A stretch of DNA of 64,000 nucleotides from Ignavibacteria bacterium (GTDB lineage Bacteria; Bacteroidota; Ignavibacteria; Kapaibacteriales; UBA961): contig JADJXV010000015.1 of the NCBI GenBank assembly GCA_016720145.1, positions 36,573-100,572 on the forward strand, given 5' to 3'. Shown here in pieces: positions 59,412-64,000 of the stretch. Numbering within the stretch: position 1 is the stretch's first letter; each line of letters begins with the position of its first letter. Under the pieces are notes generated by a model. That model was not told the DNA's origin and ran no database searches. It worked only from the letters and a program-made list of their open reading frames with translations. The position numbers were made by a program, and so were the translations under genes.

Positions 59412-60704
59412 TCAATCGGATAAATTAAAGCTTCTTTCTCCGTGAATTGTTTCGTCTAATCCTGTGATTTCTTCTAAACTATCCACCCGTCCACCGCCGG
59501 TAATCAACGAGGAAATTTTGAATACTATGAATGTACCTATTACAGAAAATACTATCGTCACAACCACGCCGAGCGCTTGAGTCAGAATCTGCTTAGGATT
59601 GCCGTAGAGTGCGCCGACTCCGGACGGATTCACACTCGGATTTGCAAAAATTCCGGTAGCAATCGCTCCCCAAATTCCCGCAAGCGCGTGAATTCCAAAT
59701 GCATCTAAAGGGTCATCATAGCCAAATTTTTTCTTGATTTCAAACACGCCGAAATAACCGATCATACCGGCGAGTAAACCTATTACCAATCCTCCCGTTA
59801 GATCCACATAGCCGGCTGCCGGTGTAATACCGACCAATCCTGCAATCGCTCCTGAAGCGGCTCCGAGCATGGTCGTACGTTTGTTGAGTAACCACTCAGT
59901 GAGCATCCATCCAAGAGCACCGACAGATGCTGCTACATTCGTGACAAGAATAGATGATGCTGCTAATCCGTTTGCTTCGAGAGCGCTGCCGCCGTTAAAT
60001 CCAAACCAGCCGAACCACAAAAGTGCTGAACCGAGAACAGTCAGCTTGGTCGAGCTTGGTGCGTTTGTATCCCAAATACCAAAGTCTTCACGCTTTCCAA
60101 GCATAAATGCTACTACTAATCCCGATACACCTGCGCTGATGTGTATCACAGTTCCACCTGCGAAGTCTAAGTTCCCTGAAGTACTTAAAAATCCACCGCC
60201 CCATACCCAATGCGCCGTGGGAGCATAGACAAATGTAACCCAAAATGCAGAAAATACCATCCAGGTAGAGAATTTAATACGTTCAACCACCGAACCGCTA
60301 ACGATAGCAATGGCAATGGAAGCGAACATCCCTTGGAAAGCAATATACAGGAGTGTTGGTATCTTGCCGGTGACCGAATTAACGCTAATTCCATGTAAAA
60401 ATACATGATCGAGCGAACCGATTACTCCACCAATGTCGGTACCGAATGCTAAAGAATATCCCCACAACACCCACACGAGAGAACCAATACTATAGGCAGC
60501 ATAGCTCATGCCGACGGTATTGAGAGCATTTTTGGATCGTGTCATTCCGCCATAAAACAAAGCAAGTCCGGCAGGAGTCATCATCATCACAAGACCTGTA
60601 GCCATCAGCATCCAGGCAGTATCACCGGTATCGGCAGTAGCATTTCCTGCTGCCAACACAATTGAAGGAACTAAAAACAAAATCAATAGTAGTAAAAGTT
60701 TCAT
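59412..60704 (-). CDS. amt: Ammonium transporter (Amt/MEP/Rh)
   Basis: 430 aa with a signal-like first helix and eleven membrane segments. Conserved parts: DTAWMLMATGLVMMMTPAGL, FYGGMTRSKN, HWVWGGGFL, DFAGGTVIHISAGVSGLV (first His of the pore pair), LTGGLVIGLLAG, DAFGIHALAGIWGAI (second His). No glnK/glnB gene follows, but the glutaminase does. Acts in the inner membrane for ammonium passage. Confidence 0.95.
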   Translation of the reverse strand: MKLLLLLILFLVPSIVLAAGNATADTGDTAWMLMATGLVMMMTPAGLALFYGGMTRSKNALNTVGMSYAAYSIGSLVWVLWGYSLAFGTDIGGVIGSLDHVFLHGISVNSVTGKIPTLLYIAFQGMFASIAIAIVSGSVVERIKFSTWMVFSAFWVTFVYAPTAHWVWGGGFLSTSGNLDFAGGTVIHISAGVSGLVVAFMLGKREDFGIWDTNAPSSTKLTVLGSALLWFGWFGFNGGSALEANGLAASSILVTNVAASVGALGWMLTEWLLNKRTTMLGAASGAIAGLVGITPAAGYVDLTGGLVIGLLAGMIGYFGVFEIKKKFGYDDPLDAFGIHALAGIWGAIATGIFANPSVNPSGVGALYGNPKQILTQALGVVVTIVFSVIGTFIVFKISSLITGGGRVDSLEEITGLDETIHGERSFNLSD

Positions 60705-61104
60705 ATCGTAACCAAAGAAAGTAATAATAAATATTTGAGTTTTATAGACAATTTGTAGGAATTGCGTGAATCCGGATTCATCATAAGACCTATGCTAACT
60801 TCTATTAACCTATAGCTAACTTCATTGTTGATACAGTAGCAAAATATGTAAAAAATATGAAGTATCATTATTAATTTTTTCGTGTAGTGTTTTGATAGCA
60901 ATATTCACTTTTTTAAGGTTATTCATTCCTAGATATTGTATTAAAATACTATTCTCGTAATCGTAGTATTCAACTAAAATCGTACTATAGAAACCAAAAC
61001 CCGTTGGCATTCTTGGCCGTTTATCGTAAATTGCATTTGAAAATAAAATCGGCATAAATCTATATTCTAACCCGCGACACTTTCAATCATTATTCAAATC
61101 AATT
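60705..61104. promoter_or_regulatory. Divergent intergenic region of amt and Fe-S reductase
   Basis: About 400 AT-rich bases between two divergent genes, so it must hold both promoters. I cannot point to a certain -10/-35 or operator. No gene is supported. Confidence 0.4.
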
Positions 61105-63102
61105 ATGCACTTAAAGAACTACATTTTTCTTCTCATCTTCGGCGTAGCAAGTGGCATTTTTGCCATGAATGTGCGTCGTTTAATTTCTTACCTCAAGCTC
61201 GCCAAGCCCGATATCCGCTGGGATCGTCTGCCCGAGCGCATCAAACAAACGCTCGTAGTCGGGATATTTCAAAAGAAAATCCTCCGCGACAAAACCGCCG
61301 GCCCCATCCATGCCGGTATCTTCTGGGGATTTATGATACTGTTTGGTTCGGCCGCCGAAGCCGTCTTCGAGGGCATCCACGACGGCTGGTCATTCAATTT
61401 CCTCGGACCCATCTATACCGTCTGGACGCTCCTGACCGATATCTTCTGCCTTCTCATTATCCTCGGCGTTCTTGCCTCACTCTGGCGTCGCTATGTGTCG
61501 AAAATCAAACGACTTCAGGTCGAAGGCGAAAAGGTCGAGGCAGGAATGATTCTTCTCACAATCTTTGGAATAGTGACCTCACTCCTGCTGCAGAATTCGG
61601 CTAAAGTCAATCTCGGCATGGACGGTTCGTGGGCGATGCGACCTGTCGCACATTTCGTAGGTGGCGCACTGCCTCTTGGCGAGATGTCGTATGAAATTTT
61701 CTGGTGGATGCATATCGTGCTCATACTTGCCTTTACGAATTACCTGCCGTTCTCCAAACACCTTCACGTGCTCACCTCGATTCCGAATGTATTTTTCAGC
61801 AAATTGGGTCCGAGTAACTCTCTGCCGGCGATTAATTTTGAAGAAGAAGGCGTAGAAAAATTCGGCATCGTCGATATCGAAGATTTCTCCTGGAAAATAA
61901 TTCTTGACAGTTATACCTGTACGCATTGCGGACGCTGCACGAGCGTGTGTCCGGCGAACCAAACAGGGAAAGTGCTTGATCCGCGGGGAATTATCGTGGC
62001 AATCCATGATCGGGTAATGGACAAAGCGCCGCTCGTGATGAAGCAGCAGGCAGGACAAGAGCTCACGGCTGACGAACAGGCAATTATGGACAAAAAGCTC
62101 ATCGGTGATTATGTCTCGGTCGAAGCATTGTGGGATTGTACGACCTGCGGCGCGTGCATGCAGGAGTGTCCGGTGAATATCGAACATGTTCCGGCAATTG
62201 TCGGCATGCGACGTTCACTTGTGATGATGGAAGCGAATTTTCCGCCGGAAGTGCAGCCCGCCTATTCGAATCTCGAAAACAACGCAACACCTTGGGCGTT
62301 CTCGCCTTCCGAGCGTGCAGACTGGACCGAAGGTACGGGAGTGCAGACGGTAGCGGAGAGTCCTGAGATGGATGTACTCTTCTGGGTTGGCTGCGCAGGC
62401 AGCTACGACGACCGTGCGAAAAAGACGACGAAAGCATTTGCCGAACTCATGCAGCTTGCGAATGTGAATTTCAAGATTCTCGGCACGGAAGAACGTTGTA
62501 CTGGAGACCCGGCACGCAGAAGCGGCAACGAATACCTCGCCGACATGCTCACGAAAATGAACGTCGATACGATGAACGCCTATAATGTGAAAACGATCGT
62601 CACGACATGTCCGCATTGCTTCAACACGCTCAAGAATGATTATCCGCAATTTGGTGGTAATTATGAAGTAATGCACCACACGCAGTATATCCGCGACCTG
62701 ATTGAAGCCAAGCGCCTCGTGATTGACAAGTCGAAGGCATCACAGGGTGCAATTACCTACCACGACTCATGTTACCTCGGTCGATATAATGAAGAATACG
62801 AAGCTCCCCGCGCGACGCTCAGCGATATCCCCGGTCTCACGGTTCTCGAAGTAGCACGTTCAAAAGACAAGGGCTTATGCTGCGGAGCAGGCGGCGGACG
62901 TATGTTTATGGAAGAGACAGCAGGCACGTACATCAACATCGAGCGCACGAACGAATTACTCGCGACAGGCGCGCAAACCATCGCCGTGAATTGTCCGTTC
63001 TGCACGACGATGATCACCGACGGAGTGAAAGCTGCTGAGAAGATTGATGATGTGAGGATTAAGGATATTGCTGAGGTCTTGCTTGAGAATATTAAATCAT
63101 GA
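61105..63102 (+). CDS. Membrane-bound HdrD-like (4Fe-4S) oxidoreductase
   Basis: 665 aa. The N-terminal ~270 residues have six hydrophobic segments with histidines (GPIHAGIFWGFMILFGSAAE; WWMHIVLILAFTNYLPFSKH), like NarI-type haem b subunits. Then two 4Fe-4S motifs CTHCGRCTSVCP and CTTCGACMQECP, and two CCG domains (TTCPHCFNTLKNDYPQFG, YHDSCYLGR, KGLCCGAGGGRMFME, VNCPFCTTM). This fused layout is known in Bacteroidota and others near electron-transfer flavoprotein and fatty-acid oxidation genes, passing electrons to quinone. The next genes are not related. Confidence 0.88.
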   Translation: MHLKNYIFLLIFGVASGIFAMNVRRLISYLKLAKPDIRWDRLPERIKQTLVVGIFQKKILRDKTAGPIHAGIFWGFMILFGSAAEAVFEGIHDGWSFNFLGPIYTVWTLLTDIFCLLIILGVLASLWRRYVSKIKRLQVEGEKVEAGMILLTIFGIVTSLLLQNSAKVNLGMDGSWAMRPVAHFVGGALPLGEMSYEIFWWMHIVLILAFTNYLPFSKHLHVLTSIPNVFFSKLGPSNSLPAINFEEEGVEKFGIVDIEDFSWKIILDSYTCTHCGRCTSVCPANQTGKVLDPRGIIVAIHDRVMDKAPLVMKQQAGQELTADEQAIMDKKLIGDYVSVEALWDCTTCGACMQECPVNIEHVPAIVGMRRSLVMMEANFPPEVQPAYSNLENNATPWAFSPSERADWTEGTGVQTVAESPEMDVLFWVGCAGSYDDRAKKTTKAFAELMQLANVNFKILGTEERCTGDPARRSGNEYLADMLTKMNVDTMNAYNVKTIVTTCPHCFNTLKNDYPQFGGNYEVMHHTQYIRDLIEAKRLVIDKSKASQGAITYHDSCYLGRYNEEYEAPRATLSDIPGLTVLEVARSKDKGLCCGAGGGRMFMEETAGTYINIERTNELLATGAQTIAVNCPFCTTMITDGVKAAEKIDDVRIKDIAEVLLENIKS

Positions 63103-63149
63103 GATGGTGAATTGGGTGGAAATGGGAATGAATAGCAATCATCATCATT

Positions 63150-63395
63150 ATTCCCTCCAGCTGAAGCTGGAGTCTAGTCAGGGGGATTCTTATCGCATCG
63201 GAATGCAATTGCGAATTTGCTTTCTTTCGCTTGAATCACGTTGTACGTGATTCAAGCGGACTTGCAGGAATTGTCATTGTTGTCATTTTTGTTATTGTTG
63301 TAGAAATCACGGAATTGCAGTAATCACGCTATTGCAGGAATCACGGAATTGTCAAATTCCGCACCGTTGACTAGACTCCAGCTTTAGCTGGAGGA
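63150..63395. repeat. Inverted CTCCAGCT-type palindromes
   Basis: CTCCAGCTGAAGCTGGAGTC with TAGTCA at 63154-63179 and its inverted copy at 63370-63395. Between them are repeats of AATCACGGAATTGCAG. They look like REP-type hairpins associated with the following transposase. Confidence 0.65.
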
Positions 63396-63411
63396 AAAAG
63401 AAAGCCCACCA

Positions 63412-63978
63412 AGGGCTTTAGCCAAAATTCACAAATATTTTTCACATAGAAGGAATTAACCATGTCACAGGTTAAAGTATATATCCATTTTGTATGGAGC
63501 ACCAAGAATCGAACGCCATTTTTAGCAACGAAAGAGGTGCGAAAGATGCTCTGGAAACATATTCGCGAAAATGCAAGAAGTAAGGGGATCTTTGTTGACT
63601 TTATCGATGGATATTCTGATCATTGTCATTGTCTTGTTTCTCTTGGCACAGACCAGACTATTCAAAAAATCTGTGCAGTTACTCAAGGGAGAATCTGCCT
63701 ATTGGATGAATAAACAGGGAGTACTCGACCGCAAATTTGAATGGCAGGATGAATATTTAGCAGTTTCGGTGTCGGAGTCAGTGGTAGATCGTGTACGGGA
63801 GTATATACGCAATCAAGAAGAACACCATAAACATACATCATTTCAGAAAGAATATTATGTGTTGGTTGAAAAATGTGGATTGAAGAAATATCCGAATACC
63901 TGCTGAAAAATAAGATGAAGATCATAATGATGTGAAACAGAGGAAATTCAACCTAACGGTGAATTTGGCTAAAGCCCT
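63412..63978 (+). mobile_element. IS200-like/REP-associated element with 20-bp inverted ends
   Basis: AGGGCTTTAGCC followed by AAAATTCAC at 63412-63432 and the inverted copy GTGAATTTGGCTAAAGCCCT at 63959-63978 enclose one transposase gene. Hairpin ends and a Y1 transposase fit an IS200/RAYT-type element of about 570 bp. Confidence 0.7.
63462..63906 (+). pseudogene. IS200/IS605-type Y1 (REP-associated) transposase, one frameshift
   Basis: First frame: VKVYIHFVWSTKNRTPFLA, FVDFIDGYSDHCHCLVSLG with the HUH (HCH) pair, and TIQK. Second frame: QLLKGESAYWMNKQGVLDRK, WQDEYLAVSVSES and EEHHKHTSFQKEYYVLV. The switch is at the A6 run near 63663; five A would join them into about 147 aa. The catalytic Tyr should lie in the C-terminal helix (REYIRNQEEHH). 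Confidence 0.8.
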
Positions 63979-64000
63979 ATAATCCATCAATCCCTCCTCC

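Overview
The window suggests a Bacteroidota/Chlorobiota-type bacterium (Ignavibacteria or Kapabacteria-like, by inference). Six secreted proteins end in type IX secretion (Por) C-terminal sorting domains. The mobile elements are types common in that phylum (ISAon1, IS1182, IS3, IS110, REP-associated IS200). Housekeeping genes murF, mraY, an acyl-CoA carboxylase beta subunit, amt and an HdrD-like Fe-S reductase are intact. No rRNA and no complete tRNA gene is visible.

Region 1 (0-19.4 kb) is an accessory defence and mobile-element island. After the start of an alginate O-acetylase-like MBOAT gene comes an array of about 23-bp repeats (419-642). A matching array in inverted orientation lies at 19186-19362, so the intervening ~18.5 kb is bracketed by what look like IS21-type ends. 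Inside are an AAA/DUF4143 ATPase split by an IS3 element, a small HTH regulator with palindromic operator-like sites, an HsdR relic, a 1072-aa reverse transcriptase-nitrilase of the defence-associated (DRT, UG1/UG5-like) type, a DUF262-HNH protein, an MmeI-like restriction-methyltransferase, an IS1182 element with an ISAon1 nested in it, and a secreted beta-propeller protein.

Region 2 (19.4-22.5 kb) looks like one end of an integrative element: a tyrosine recombinase, an excisionase-like HTH protein, two unknown small proteins, iteron-like repeats and a 3' tRNA-Arg(UCU) fragment as candidate att site. Region 3 (23-26.2 kb) holds a decayed HpaII-type restriction module (Vsr, HNH, HpaII-like REase) with no methyltransferase, and an antirepressor fragment.

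Region 4 (26.2-43 kb) mixes chromosomal genes (secreted proteins, PRC-barrel stress pair, ABC ATPase, mraY, murF) with many repeats: 50-bp and 128-bp tandem arrays, a ~188-bp MITE with ~48-bp inverted ends, an IS110 relic between murF and mraY, and REP-like palindromes. Region 5 (43-64 kb) is mostly chromosomal: heparinase II/III, carboxylase beta subunit, TPR protein, YjdI-type ferredoxin, a secreted caspase-like protein coupled to a T9SS propeller, a 196-bp tandem array, a glutaminase with EF-hand and ankyrin parts next to amt, the Fe-S reductase, and a REP-associated transposase.

Several otherwise conserved genes between 27 and 64 kb carry single-base indels, mostly in homopolymers. This suggests either uncorrected long-read errors or recent decay; both readings are kept open.
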